Assembly (NCBI GenBank): GCA_018267575.1 | Contig: JAFDYF010000068.1 | Span: forward strand, 124,001-188,000 | Origin: Bacteroidota bacterium | Lineage (GTDB): Bacteria > Bacteroidota > Bacteroidia > Chitinophagales > Chitinophagaceae | Reading direction: 5' to 3' | DNA length: 64,000 nt | In this document: positions 27,688 to 37,110 of the stretch, piece by piece | How positions within the stretch are numbered: position 1 is the stretch's first letter | Layout of the letters: the number at the start of each line of letters is the position of its first letter | The notes under the pieces: model-generated | What the model saw: the letters and a program-made list of their open reading frames with translations, nothing else | Databases searched by the model: none | What the model was told of the DNA's origin: nothing | Position numbers and translations under genes: made by a program

Positions 27688-28665
27688 TTAGAAATCTAAT
27701 CGCAGGGCCAATTCTAGCCCATTTCGCGATATGCCTGCTGCACTGATACTTGAAATATTAATATCGTACAATAGGCCTACGGTCAACTTTTGATATTTCA
27801 ATTCAATGTTCGGGACTATGGCATCATTATACCTGTATCCCATTCCAAACCCAACTGCAGCTCCCCCTTCTACCGATGGCAATGACTTTGAGTAAGCGGC
27901 ATTTATAAAATACCGGTTTGCCGGTCCTTGCCAATTTAAAATCATATCTACTGAAAGTTGGTCATTACTGGATGTTTTATAAGTATAGCCACCCTGCACA
28001 CTTATCCCAGCCTTTAGTCTTAACGTATCAGATTTTTGTCTATTGCTCATATATGGCTTATTAACTTGGAGCATAGAAGCACCTAAATACCATTTGCTTT
28101 TTTCCGAATTATGAAAAACGGAAGCACCCGCATTGATATTAAAGTGAGTATAAGACCAGCCGGTTGCAAGCATATCATTGGTCACCCCGCCTTCTATTGG
28201 TCCATAGCTATTGTATTGATCACCAAAAGCATTAGATACGCCATTCAAATTGAACTTACTATCATAATAGGCAGCTTGAAAGCCTGCACTAACATAGGTT
28301 TCATTGTTGCCCAATGGAATGCTATAGGAAAGACCCAGCATGCCAAGTGTATTGCTCAATATCCCTTGATTGGACTTATCTGATGCAGCACCGGCACTAA
28401 TGCTAAAATAGCTTTCATTTGTTTTTTCCCTGGCTGCTTTAGAAACAATCGGCATATCGAACATAGCGGCAACACTATTGTACGCAATCATTCCAGCATA
28501 ATTCACATTACGGTAATTCAACTTAAGGCTATTCAGCTTATCCGTTTTAAGGGATTGATTATACCATGTTGTCATATCCTGGACCCTGGAAAAATTAATC
28601 TCCTGGGCAAAAGTCCCGCCGGCTACGATAATAATGAGGCTTAGTGTTAAACAAACTTTTCTCAT
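27688..28665 (-). CDS. PorP/SprF family outer-membrane protein
   Basis: 325 residues with a signal peptide (MRKVCLTLSLIIIVAGGTFA-QE). The PorP/SprF pattern is seen in NFSRVQDMTTWYNQSLKT, YRNVNYAGMIAYNSVAAMFDMPI and the late LTVGLLYDINISSI strand with C-terminal LELALRLDF. It sits 86 bp downstream of the giant adhesin gene. In Flavobacterium johnsoniae, SprF is needed for the SprB adhesin to reach the surface; by analogy this protein would serve the adjacent adhesin. Confidence 0.88.
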   Translation of the reverse strand: MRKVCLTLSLIIIVAGGTFAQEINFSRVQDMTTWYNQSLKTDKLNSLKLNYRNVNYAGMIAYNSVAAMFDMPIVSKAAREKTNESYFSISAGAASDKSNQGILSNTLGMLGLSYSIPLGNNETYVSAGFQAAYYDSKFNLNGVSNAFGDQYNSYGPIEGGVTNDMLATGWSYTHFNINAGASVFHNSEKSKWYLGASMLQVNKPYMSNRQKSDTLRLKAGISVQGGYTYKTSSNDQLSVDMILNWQGPANRYFINAAYSKSLPSVEGGAAVGFGMGYRYNDAIVPNIELKYQKLTVGLLYDINISSISAAGISRNGLELALRLDF

Positions 28666-28751
28666 TTGAAAATCAGATTTACTGTTTTATTTTATTCTTC
28701 TTACAGACAGCTTTCACAATTCTTAACAGGGTCACAAATTATTTTTCGATT

Positions 28752-31700
28752 TTATCTTAATAGCGAAACCATTCCTTTTTGAACAACAGTTTTACCTTTC
28801 GTGTCCACACCTTCTGCTATCCATATATATGTTTCTACTGGTTGTTTCACTCCTTTATATGTGCCATCCCATCCAGTGCCAGGATCAGAAGTCTTAAAGA
28901 CTAGATTCCCCCATCTGTTATACACACTGAAATAATTTAAAGTAGCAATACCAGCAAGCACCGGTTTAAGCACATCGTTGGTGCCATCCCCATTCGGTGT
29001 AAATACTTTGGGCACATAAATATTGATGGGCACAAATTTCACCCTTGCAGGACTTCCATTCACGATTGACTGGGTGCCCACTGCTGCTGTAATGAGTACA
29101 TATCCAACTTGAGAACTGGTTATCTCAATCGTGGCATCACCATTGGCATCGGTTGTTACCGGCAGTGGCGTAATAATCTGTCCACTACCCGAATCGATTG
29201 TAAAAGTAACATCCAGACCAGCCATTGGATTGCCAACTTGGTCTACAATATGTGCTTTAACACTTGTTGCAGTTTGGCCATCTGCCGGAGCTTCGGGTAC
29301 TACAACAATTAATTTGGTATCTACATTGGTAAAATCAGGGATGCTTACAAAAGTGACAAGTGCAGGGCTTCCAGTAGTGATGTTGTTCCCGCTCACTGTT
29401 GCAGTAATCCCCACTTGACCCGGTACCGTACTGGTCAAAGTAATGGTCGCATTACCATTGGCATCGGTTACAACCGTAGTACTACCTACAAAGGTTCCTG
29501 TACCACTAGCAATAGCAAATACTACTGACTGATTAGCAATTGGGTTACCATTAGCATCTGTGATATGGGCTTGCACACTATTGGTAGAGGTACCGTTCGG
29601 TGCTGCATTATTTGTAACTACTGACAAAGCAGATACAGAAGTGCTTACTGGACCCACAACAAATGTTACCACTGCCGGGCTACCTGTGGTAATGTTATTA
29701 CCACCTACACTTGCTGTGATACCAACCTTGCCAGCCACTGTACTGGTCAGGCTAATGGTTGCGATACCACTTGCATTTGTTGTAACCGTTGTGCTGCCTA
29801 CGAAGGTGCCATTACCGCTTGCAATAGTGAATACTACCGACTGATTGGCTATTGGGTTACCACCTGCATCGGTAATCAGTGCCTGCACACTATTGGTAGA
29901 AGTTCCATCTGCCACGGCATTATCTGTTGCCACGCTCAGTTTGGAAGCTGAAGTGCTTACAGGCCCAGTTACAAAAATCACTACCGCAGGGCTACCATTG
30001 GTTATATTGTTACCAGCAACCGTAGCTGTTATACCAACCTGGCCTACCACTGTGCTGGTTAACGTAATAACCGCATCCCCATTTGCATTTGTTGTTACAG
30101 TTCCACTTCCCACTATAGTGCCAGATCCACTTGCAATCGAAAATATCACAGTCTGGTTGGCAACTGGGTTGCCATTGATATCTGCAATATGCGCCTTCAC
30201 ACTGTTTGTGGATGTGCCATCGGCTGCTGCATTATTAGCCACCACCGTTAGTGCAGTGGCTGGGGATGAAGTGCTAGGTGTACCGGAAATGAAAGTTACT
30301 ATTGCCGGACTTCCTATTGTTATATTATTACCGCCTACGGTTGCAGTGATTCCTACTTGACCTATCAAAGTACTCGTCAATGAGATTACGGCATTGCCAT
30401 TAATATCGGTAGTTACTGTTGCACTACCTACAAAACTGCCAGTACCACTTGCAATCGTAAACGCGACCGGCTGATTAGCAATTGGGTTACCGTTAATATC
30501 AGTAATATGCGCCTGAACACTATTGGTAGCTGACCCATCAGCTATGGCATTATCTGCCACCACGCTCAGTTTGGATGCAGAAGCGCTTACCGGGCCTGCA
30601 ACAAAAGTTACTATTGCCGGGCTACCATTGGTAATGTTATTACCCCCAACCGTTGCAGTGATGTCTACTTTTCCTGCAACTAAGCTGTTCAATGAAATCA
30701 CAGCATTACCACCAGCATCTGTTGTTACAGTAGAACTACCTACAAAATTTGCAGTACCGCTAGCGATGGTAAAAATAACCTGCTGGTTTGGTACAGAGTT
30801 CCCGTTAATATCTGATATATGAGCGAGAACACTATTGGTAGAAGAACCGTCTGCAACTGCATTGTTAATAACAACATTCAATAAGGTTGCGGGAGAACTG
30901 GTGCTTGGCGCAGCAGGAACAAAGGTGACTACCGCCGGACTTACATTTGGCAAGCCGGTGCCCCCTACTGAGGCTGTGAGGCTAACCTGTCCTGCAACAG
31001 TACTCGTAAGCTGGATAATTGCATCACCGTTTGCATCAGTTGTTACATTAGAAGTACCAACAAAGGTTCCAGTGCCACTAATGATTGAAAAAACGACGGT
31101 TTGTCCGGCAATGGGATTATGATTAATGTCGGTGATATGTGCTTTTACACTATTTGTACTTGTGCCGTCAGCAGCAGCATTGTCTGTATTTACACTTAAC
31201 ACGGAAGCATTTGCATTGAATGCCCCTGCGATAAAGGTTACGGCTTGTGGGCTTCCGCCGATATTGACACCCCCAACAGATGCATTAATATTCACTTGAC
31301 CTGCAACCGTACTTGTTAAGCTAATGGTTGCTACACCACTCGCATCTGTGTTTACCGTTGTGCTTCCTACAAAAGTTCCGGTACCACTAGCAATGGAGAA
31401 AACAACTGCTTGGTTGGCAATTGGATGACCGTATGCATCTGTAATAAGTGCTTTTACACTATTTGTCGCAGTACCATCAGCAACAGCATTATTTGTTAAA
31501 ACAGATAATGTGGATGCTGAAGCGCTCACGGGGCCTATTACAAAAGTTACCAGAAGTGGACTGGATATAGCTACATTCTGACCGTTGACCGTTGCTGTTA
31601 TTCCAACCTGACCCACCACATTACTCACAATTCGAACCAGCGCATTGCCGTTTACGTCGGTTGTTATCGTATTACCTCCTGCAAAAGATCCTGTGCCACT

Positions 31701-32957
31701 AGCGATAGCAAATACAACAGCCTGGCCCACAATTTTATTTCCATTGGCATCTACAATGTGAGCATAAACCATGTCTTGTGATACTCCATCTGCCAATTGA
31801 TTATTTTGGTATAGGTTCAGTCTTGACAATGCGCCGTCTGGAGGTCCGGAAGTAAAATTAACAGTGACGGGGCTACCACTTATATTGGTTCCACCCACTG
31901 ATGCCGATATACCCACTGAACCTACAACTGTACTCGTTAATGTGATTGCCGCATTGCCACTAGCATCCGTAGTTACTGTTGAGCTTCCTACAAAACTTCC
32001 TGTACCGCTTGTTATCGTAAAGGTCACGGTTTGATTGGCAAGTGGGTGCCCATAGGCATCCATAATCGTTGCCTGTACACTATTGGTATTTCCACTATTT
32101 GCCAAAGCATTATTGGTGAGCACACTTAGTGTTGATGAGGATGGGCTTGCAGGACCAGCAACGAAGGTTACCAAAATAGGGCTGCTTATGGCCACATTCT
32201 GTCCATTGACTGTTGCCGTTATTCCAACCTGCCCAACAACATTACTTATTATATGAACCAATGCATTGCCATTTACATCTGTAGATACCGTGCTACTGAC
32301 TAATGAACCTGACCCACTATTTATAGTGAAATCAACCGCCTGACCAACAATTTTATTTCCAAATTGGTCTACAATACTGGCATAAACCATATCAGAAGAA
32401 GAACCATCTGCCAATTGATTATTTGTATACATATTCAGCCTGCATTTAGCTCCATCTGCAGGCCCAGGAATAAATGTCACCACAGCAGGTGACCCATAAG
32501 TAATAGCTTGATTGCTTACTTGGGCAACCACACTACTATTACCAGCAACTGTGCTGGTAAATGAAATAGCCGCGTTGCCATTAGCATCCGTATTAATGGC
32601 TACAGAGGTAGTACTCGAGCCTGTTACTGAAAATGAAACCTGCACCCCCGAAACCGGGTTTCCTGCATTGTCAACAATATGTGCATTTACGGTATTGGTG
32701 GAAACCCCATCAGCAACAGCATTATTTACAACGATGGTCAGTTTTGTGTTGGAATTGGTTACGTCTGGCACCCCTGGAGGGTTGAACGAATTCCCTATTT
32801 TACCTGGGGTAGAAAAAGATAGTCCAGATAGACTAAGTAAAAACATCAGCATTCCGGCAAACACACCTAAACGTAAGTTTACGATCGGAATACTTCCTGC
32901 TAATAGTTGCTTTGAATCGGGCTTTATAAAATTATGCATATCACTACGAAGTTTCAT
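28752..32957 (-). CDS. giant adhesin: 12 Ig-like (Big_1/invasin-type) repeats plus T9SS type B (CHU_C) tail
   Basis: 1401 residues. A long N-terminal signal/anchor segment (GVFAGMLMFLLSLSGLSFS, about 31-50) precedes 12 tandem Ig-like domains of about 103 residues (about 70-1310). Each begins with a pattern like LSVVTNNAVADGTSTNSV and contains GNPIANQ and a following TVTTDANGNAxIxLTS segment. Residues 1311-1401 form a gliding-motility/T9SS type B C-terminal domain (VPKVFTPNGDGTNDVLKP ... FSVYNRWGNLVF ... GWDGTYKG). It should be a long surface filament exported by T9SS with the PorP/SprF and OmpA proteins encoded just downstream. No ligand can be assigned. Confidence 0.9.
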   Translation of the reverse strand: MKLRSDMHNFIKPDSKQLLAGSIPIVNLRLGVFAGMLMFLLSLSGLSFSTPGKIGNSFNPPGVPDVTNSNTKLTIVVNNAVADGVSTNTVNAHIVDNAGNPVSGVQVSFSVTGSSTTSVAINTDANGNAAISFTSTVAGNSSVVAQVSNQAITYGSPAVVTFIPGPADGAKCRLNMYTNNQLADGSSSDMVYASIVDQFGNKIVGQAVDFTINSGSGSLVSSTVSTDVNGNALVHIISNVVGQVGITATVNGQNVAISSPILVTFVAGPASPSSSTLSVLTNNALANSGNTNSVQATIMDAYGHPLANQTVTFTITSGTGSFVGSSTVTTDASGNAAITLTSTVVGSVGISASVGGTNISGSPVTVNFTSGPPDGALSRLNLYQNNQLADGVSQDMVYAHIVDANGNKIVGQAVVFAIASGTGSFAGGNTITTDVNGNALVRIVSNVVGQVGITATVNGQNVAISSPLLVTFVIGPVSASASTLSVLTNNAVADGTATNSVKALITDAYGHPIANQAVVFSIASGTGTFVGSTTVNTDASGVATISLTSTVAGQVNINASVGGVNIGGSPQAVTFIAGAFNANASVLSVNTDNAAADGTSTNSVKAHITDINHNPIAGQTVVFSIISGTGTFVGTSNVTTDANGDAIIQLTSTVAGQVSLTASVGGTGLPNVSPAVVTFVPAAPSTSSPATLLNVVINNAVADGSSTNSVLAHISDINGNSVPNQQVIFTIASGTANFVGSSTVTTDAGGNAVISLNSLVAGKVDITATVGGNNITNGSPAIVTFVAGPVSASASKLSVVADNAIADGSATNSVQAHITDINGNPIANQPVAFTIASGTGSFVGSATVTTDINGNAVISLTSTLIGQVGITATVGGNNITIGSPAIVTFISGTPSTSSPATALTVVANNAAADGTSTNSVKAHIADINGNPVANQTVIFSIASGSGTIVGSGTVTTNANGDAVITLTSTVVGQVGITATVAGNNITNGSPAVVIFVTGPVSTSASKLSVATDNAVADGTSTNSVQALITDAGGNPIANQSVVFTIASGNGTFVGSTTVTTNASGIATISLTSTVAGKVGITASVGGNNITTGSPAVVTFVVGPVSTSVSALSVVTNNAAPNGTSTNSVQAHITDANGNPIANQSVVFAIASGTGTFVGSTTVVTDANGNATITLTSTVPGQVGITATVSGNNITTGSPALVTFVSIPDFTNVDTKLIVVVPEAPADGQTATSVKAHIVDQVGNPMAGLDVTFTIDSGSGQIITPLPVTTDANGDATIEITSSQVGYVLITAAVGTQSIVNGSPARVKFVPINIYVPKVFTPNGDGTNDVLKPVLAGIATLNYFSVYNRWGNLVFKTSDPGTGWDGTYKGVKQPVETYIWIAEGVDTKGKTVVQKGMVSLLR
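29034..32750 (-). repeat. 12 tandem ~300-bp coding repeats (Ig-like domains)
   Basis: The coding sequence of the adhesin is made of 12 similar units of roughly 290-320 bp, one per Ig-like domain. Units differ in age: domains 2 and 4 share the rare opening RLNxYxNNQLADG with NKIVGQAV, and domains 3 and 5 share STLSVLTNNA with DAYGHP. That suggests a two-domain block duplicated. Domains 8, 10 and 11 are close to one another. The repeats also create long antisense open frames that are not genes. Confidence 0.85.
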
Positions 32958-33706
32958 ATTCGAGTTTAGTTATAATGGTGCATCATCATTCCTAAAACAA
33001 CAATTACCTATACCCGTAATTGCTGATTAAGAAATCCAATGCTCTATAATAAGAACCATATTCATTTCTTAAAACTCAATAACAGATCCCAACAATGAAA
33101 ACTTTGTGATTGCACTAGATAAGCCAATGTGCAATTGGAAGATAATGTAGAGTAGGGGTTCATGAAATTGGTTTTAAATCGGTTTTAAAGGATAATGGTC
33201 CAAATTCTACCTGTTTCATTTAATTTTTGAAAATAAGACAGGTTGCTAATCTTCAACGTATTATAAAACTAATCAAAAAATTTGCGCTATTTTCCTAAGC
33301 CAGCTCGTTTTTCCATTTTCTCACAAATCAGGTCAAAAGCCAAAAAGCACACTTAGTTCCAACATATATAACTGAAATTGATTGTTTTTAGTGTGTGAAA
33401 ATAGTAAAACAACTACAAAATTATTTGGAATCCCCATATATATAAAATATTGCCATTATTTGTCTTCCAACAAGATATCACGAAAATGTCATGTTTAAAC
33501 AGGCTCTCCAAATCGACTAACTAGTGCATATACTAGGAGGCTTTACTAATAAATCAACTTTGAAACATAGGCAGAAAATCTCTCCATGTTAAAAATTAGT
33601 TCAAATTTTATGTCAAGAGCTAGTAGCTTGTAAAAACCTTGAGTACGAATATTCGCAGCAATACATCCAACAAATTGTTTTCCACAAAATTTCTGAGGCC
33701 GTTTCA
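32958..33706. other. AT-rich gene-free spacer
   Basis: About 750 bp between the adhesin start and the 3' end of the hydrogenase island. It is AT-rich with no convincing gene. The only open frame over 50 codons (33546-33728, minus) overlaps the preceding gene and has no recognisable features. It must hold the adhesin promoter; I could not pick one with confidence. Confidence 0.6.
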
Positions 33707-33907
33707 TTATCCTAACATAAACCGACAAAGCTCATTGATATCGTCAAAAGGCGCAATCACATAACCATCATCCAGTAATTTATAAAGACCATTTTTTTCC
33801 ACTTCTATTTCAAATGTGTTCCCTGCCCTGACCTGATTTCCATTTACGGAAACAATTTCTATTTCATAGAACCGGAGTGCATCCAATAAAATTTCCAAGG
33901 GTGTCAT
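33707..33907 (-). CDS. 66-aa hypothetical protein coupled to the nickel permease gene
   Basis: 66 residues, starting 2 bp after the stop of the nickel-permease gene, so very likely co-translated. The protein is acidic and soluble, with a beta-strand-rich centre (IEIVSVNGNQVRAGNTFEIE) and no cysteines or histidines in a metal-binding pattern apart from one Cys near the end (ELCRFMLG). I do not recognise a family. It is the last gene of the hyp operon and may be an accessory of nickel supply or hydrogenase assembly, by position only. Confidence 0.6.
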   Translation of the reverse strand: MTPLEILLDALRFYEIEIVSVNGNQVRAGNTFEIEVEKNGLYKLLDDGYVIAPFDDINELCRFMLG

Positions 33908-33909
33908 GA

Positions 33910-34590
33910 CTATGCAATCAGATTTTCATAAATTACTTTAGCACCATACACAAAACAGAGGGATGAGGTTATTATGATCAACACTGATTGCAAGGATTTC
34001 GCCTGCATGATCCGTTTTGAAAAGGGAACACTGAACAAACCTGCTGCAACAAACATGCCCACCACACACCCCATACTAAAGATGAGCAGATAAGCCAACC
34101 CGTCGATTGGGCTTTTTATCTGCGCCATTACTATTACGATTAGGGCACCACTGCCTGCCAAACCGTGAACCAATCCCACTCCGTAAGCCAACGAATGGGT
34201 ATGCTGGTGTGAATGTTGACCACCACTGTGCACATGTAAGTGCTTATGCAATCCCTCGCCATGTGTATGGGGATGCACATGAACCGCTATATTTTTATTT
34301 TTGAAAAATTTTAATAATCTATAAATAGCCAGTGCTATCAACATGAAACCAACCATTGCTTCAAAATAATGAAAGCTATGTTCAGATATCCCTACCTTGA
34401 AGATGATCATCAACAAACCAATCAAAAAAATGGTGGAAGAATGACCAAGTCCCCAAAATATTCCATCCTTCATGGACGACTTCATATTACTTCGCTGCGA
34501 AACAATATTGCTGACAGCCAATAAATGATCTGCTTCAAAAGCATGGATAAAGCCAGCGTAAATGGTGAGCAATAGCGGGAAGCTGAGCAT
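33910..34590 (-). CDS. NiCoT/UreH-like nickel permease
   Basis: 226 residues with about six transmembrane helices. The first helix carries HAFEADHLLAV, comparable to the H-x4-D-H Ni/Co signature of NiCoT permeases, and the next has FWGLGHSSTIFLIGL, comparable to their SLGHSTVV motif. A cytoplasmic or periplasmic loop near 105-132 is strongly His-rich (HVHPHTHGEGLHKHLHVH and HSHQHTH), a likely metal-binding segment. Placed at the end of the hyp operon it should supply Ni2+ for the [NiFe] site. Import rather than export is inferred from context. Confidence 0.8.
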   Translation of the reverse strand: MLSFPLLLTIYAGFIHAFEADHLLAVSNIVSQRSNMKSSMKDGIFWGLGHSSTIFLIGLLMIIFKVGISEHSFHYFEAMVGFMLIALAIYRLLKFFKNKNIAVHVHPHTHGEGLHKHLHVHSGGQHSHQHTHSLAYGVGLVHGLAGSGALIVIVMAQIKSPIDGLAYLLIFSMGCVVGMFVAAGLFSVPFSKRIMQAKSLQSVLIIITSSLCFVYGAKVIYENLIA

Positions 34591-34643
34591 GGGTTAGTTT
34601 GGGGAATTAGTAATTTGGAATTGGGTGTTGGGTATTAGAATCA

Positions 34644-35768
34644 TCATTCATTTTTTTCTGTTTCATAAAATACGATTCGGTGGTTGCCCGTATCTGCAAC
34701 TATCAATATATCATCTGTCATCGTTAATGCAAATGGCCAGTACAAACGCTCATTGTCTTGCTTGCCTACTTCCAAATGTTCGCCAATCGCTTCAAAATGG
34801 ATATTACCAAACAGATTATCCGCTGCCTGATTATTTTCAGTAGGTATTTTTTTGAAAAACAAAACACGACTATTGCCAGTATCGGCCAAATACAAAGAAC
34901 CTTTTTTCATCAGCGTATCATAGCACCAGTTCAATGTATTCGCTTTTGGTCGAAGACTATACTGGTTCTGACCACAACTGTTTAAATCAGGCTGCCCAAT
35001 AATGGCACTTGCTTTATTCGAAAACGCATCCCGCCAATTTCCCCAAAGCAATACCCGGTAATATTGTGTGTCCGAAATAGCCAATACCCCATCCTCTGAA
35101 ACCTTTACGGAATAGGGCCATACCGCATTCTCGCTTTCATAATCTTTATCTTCAAAATTATTTTTCCCAATCACCTTATCTGCTGCCTGATAATTTTTTG
35201 TGGGAATATTTTCATAAAACAACACCCTTCTATTTCCCGTATCTGCAATCCATAAATGCACGCCGTCGCTCCACACTCCATAGCACCAATAAAGATTTTG
35301 CGCAGAGGCCGCTGAGCCCACCCCATGCAGGTTGGGCAAACAGTGATGCATATCTGGTTGCCCAATCACCACATCGGCAGGCTGCCCATTTTTGGTCGGA
35401 AAATTGTTCCATATCAACACTCGATGATTCCACGCATCAGCCACGATCAATTTATTCCCATCACTCCAAATCCCCGATGGATAAAGCAAGGAAGCTGCGT
35501 CTGTTTCCCCACCTGCGTTACGCTGTGTATCCGTCGCCTGTAGTTGCCCCAACACAATATCTGGTCCCTGATAAGATGAGCTTGGCATCTTATTCCAAAT
35601 AAAAATCCGATTCTGTGCAGTATCTGCCACTATCAATTTTCCAGCAACTGCATGAACACCACGTGGTGCCAAAAAAGGATTACCCTCATCCCCATAAAAA
35701 AACAAGGATGCTTTTTTTTCCGGGGCCAAGCCACGGTTTTTGTCGCGTATATTTATTGTTTCGGTCAT
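34644..35768 (-). CDS. NHL-repeat beta-propeller protein of the hydrogenase cluster
   Basis: 374 residues from the Met of MTETINIRDKNRG; an upstream in-frame Met lies within the repeat-rich spacer and is less likely. No signal peptide. At least five NHL-type blades repeat the pattern LIVADTxNHRVLIWNxxPT with DxVIGQPD, giving a six-bladed propeller by length. NHL-repeat genes are, as I recall, also found beside group 1h/2a hydrogenases in actinobacteria, so a structural or assembly role is suggested, but no function is proven. It lies 161 bp after hypE, separated by REP-like hairpins. Confidence 0.75.
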   Translation of the reverse strand: MTETINIRDKNRGLAPEKKASLFFYGDEGNPFLAPRGVHAVAGKLIVADTAQNRIFIWNKMPSSSYQGPDIVLGQLQATDTQRNAGGETDAASLLYPSGIWSDGNKLIVADAWNHRVLIWNNFPTKNGQPADVVIGQPDMHHCLPNLHGVGSAASAQNLYWCYGVWSDGVHLWIADTGNRRVLFYENIPTKNYQAADKVIGKNNFEDKDYESENAVWPYSVKVSEDGVLAISDTQYYRVLLWGNWRDAFSNKASAIIGQPDLNSCGQNQYSLRPKANTLNWCYDTLMKKGSLYLADTGNSRVLFFKKIPTENNQAADNLFGNIHFEAIGEHLEVGKQDNERLYWPFALTMTDDILIVADTGNHRIVFYETEKNE

Positions 35769-35783
35769 TGTATATGTGTGCAT

Positions 35784-35920
35784 GTCTAACCAAGGACTGT
35801 GTCTTTTCGCCAAGGACTGCGTCCTTGGTTATGCGGATTGAACCCCTTCGGGGTTAGTTTTCCCTTTGACCAAGGACTGTGTCCTTGGTTACTTAAGATT
35901 GAACCCCTTCGGGGTTCAGG
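35784..35920. repeat. REP-like two-hairpin elements between hypE and the NHL gene
   Basis: Two nearly complete copies at 60-bp spacing plus a leading fragment. Each copy has hairpin 1 (CCAAGGACTGCGTCCTTGG, or with TGT in the loop) and, about 10 nt later, hairpin 2 (GAACCCCTTCGGGGTT). The same two-hairpin layout with different stem sequence flanks the transposase gene at 46.5 kb. These look like REP/REPIN elements mobilised by a RAYT. Confidence 0.75.
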
Positions 35921-35929
35921 AATATTGCT

Positions 35930-36967
35930 CTAACATATTCTTGGCAACTGTTCGCCGGTCAACATATTCACCACTCTTCGTCCGCCAATATTGCTTTTCA
36001 TCAAAACCTGCTTTGGATGTTCAGTTGTGACTTGTCCAACGATACTTGCCATACTGCCATGTTCCCATTCTTTTACCCGTTGCAAAAAAACTTCTGCAAT
36101 GGATGCATCTACCACTGCCACAAACAATCCTTCATTCGCTACATACAAAGGATCAAGACCCAACATTTCACAAGCACCTTCTACCTCTTCCTCAACGGGG
36201 ATATTTTTTTGGGAAATATCAATCCCTAATTTTGAGTCGATGGCCATTTCATTCAAAACGGTGGCTAGCCCTCCTCTTGTCGGGTCACGTAAGAAATGGA
36301 TCTTTTCCCCGAACTCATTGATCAAATCAATGATTATTTTTTTTAATGGTCTTGTGTCGCTGCTAATGGTAGTCTCAAATTGCAGCCCTTGCCGATGGCT
36401 CATAATCGTAATGCCATGTCTTGCCAAAGGGCCGCTCAATATAATCTTATCGCCTGCCTTAATATTTTCAATATCAATATTGGCTTTGGCCACTACTTGT
36501 CCGATTCCCGTGGTATTGATAAATATTTTATCACCTTTCCCTCTTTCTACTACTTTCGTATCGCCGGTGATTACCTGTACGCCTGCTTTTTCACATGCTG
36601 CTTTGATGCTCAACAATACTTGCCAGAATTCAGTCATGGTCAATCCTTCCTCCAACACAAAACCAAGTGTGAGGTATTTTGCAGATGCCCCGCACATGGC
36701 CAAATCGTTCACCGTTCCATTTACAGCGAGGTCACCAATATCGCCACCTTCAAAAAATATGGGAGATACTACATAAGTGTCGGTGCTCATTGCCAATTTT
36801 CCGTCGAGCTGAAAAATAGCCCCATCATGTTTTTTATCCAACAAATCGTTTTGTAAGAGATTAAATACACCCGAGTTCAACAATTGACTGGTCAATGTGC
36901 CGCCACTACCATGACCCAGGTTGATGGTATCGAAATCAAGTTTCGGAAGCGGGCAAGAAAGGTTCAT
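35930..36967 (-). CDS. hypE: hydrogenase maturation factor HypE
   Basis: 345 residues. HypE dehydrates the carbamoyl group, received from HypF on its C-terminal cysteine, to the thiocyanate that becomes the CN ligands of the NiFe site. The essential C-terminus is present: the protein ends EQLPRIC with Cys345 last. The PurM-like ATP-binding fold is seen in INLGHGSGGTLTSQLL, AMSTDTYVVSPIFFEGGDIG, VITGDTKVVERGKGD and RDPTRGGLATVLNE. It lies 143 bp after hypD, a gap holding a copy of the GTGCGACGC repeat. Confidence 0.95.
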   Translation of the reverse strand: MNLSCPLPKLDFDTINLGHGSGGTLTSQLLNSGVFNLLQNDLLDKKHDGAIFQLDGKLAMSTDTYVVSPIFFEGGDIGDLAVNGTVNDLAMCGASAKYLTLGFVLEEGLTMTEFWQVLLSIKAACEKAGVQVITGDTKVVERGKGDKIFINTTGIGQVVAKANIDIENIKAGDKIILSGPLARHGITIMSHRQGLQFETTISSDTRPLKKIIIDLINEFGEKIHFLRDPTRGGLATVLNEMAIDSKLGIDISQKNIPVEEEVEGACEMLGLDPLYVANEGLFVAVVDASIAEVFLQRVKEWEHGSMASIVGQVTTEHPKQVLMKSNIGGRRVVNMLTGEQLPRIC

Positions 36968-37030
36968 GAATGATGGTTATGAATGAAGATTAAAAAGTAA
37001 TGTTAAGATGAATAATAACTTTAACACATT

Positions 37031-37104
37031 GTCAAATAGAATTACATCTGTACAAGAGTGCGACGCAACGGAAGCTTAATAGTAGCAATGCGGTTTATTA
37101 CATA
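37031..37104 (+). repeat. dispersed intergenic repeat, GTGCGACGC core (copy 1)
   Basis: Core TACAAGAGTGCGACGCAACG at 37051-37070, preceded by AAATAGAATTACATC and followed by TTAATAGTAGCAATG and TTATTACATAA. Three other copies lie in spacers of the hydrogenase island (near 42.3, 44.1 and 47.7 kb) and I saw none elsewhere in the window. Confidence 0.75.
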
Positions 37105-37110
37105 ACTGCT

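Noticed and set aside
29109..31122. Long plus-strand open frames across the adhesin
   Set aside because: They are antisense shadows of the repetitive adhesin coding sequence, low in complexity and lacking family motifs; the minus-strand frame has clear domains and a T9SS tail.
33546..33728. 60-codon minus-strand frame in the AT-rich spacer
   Set aside because: It overlaps the preceding 66-aa gene by 22 bp, has no recognisable motif and no ribosome-binding site.
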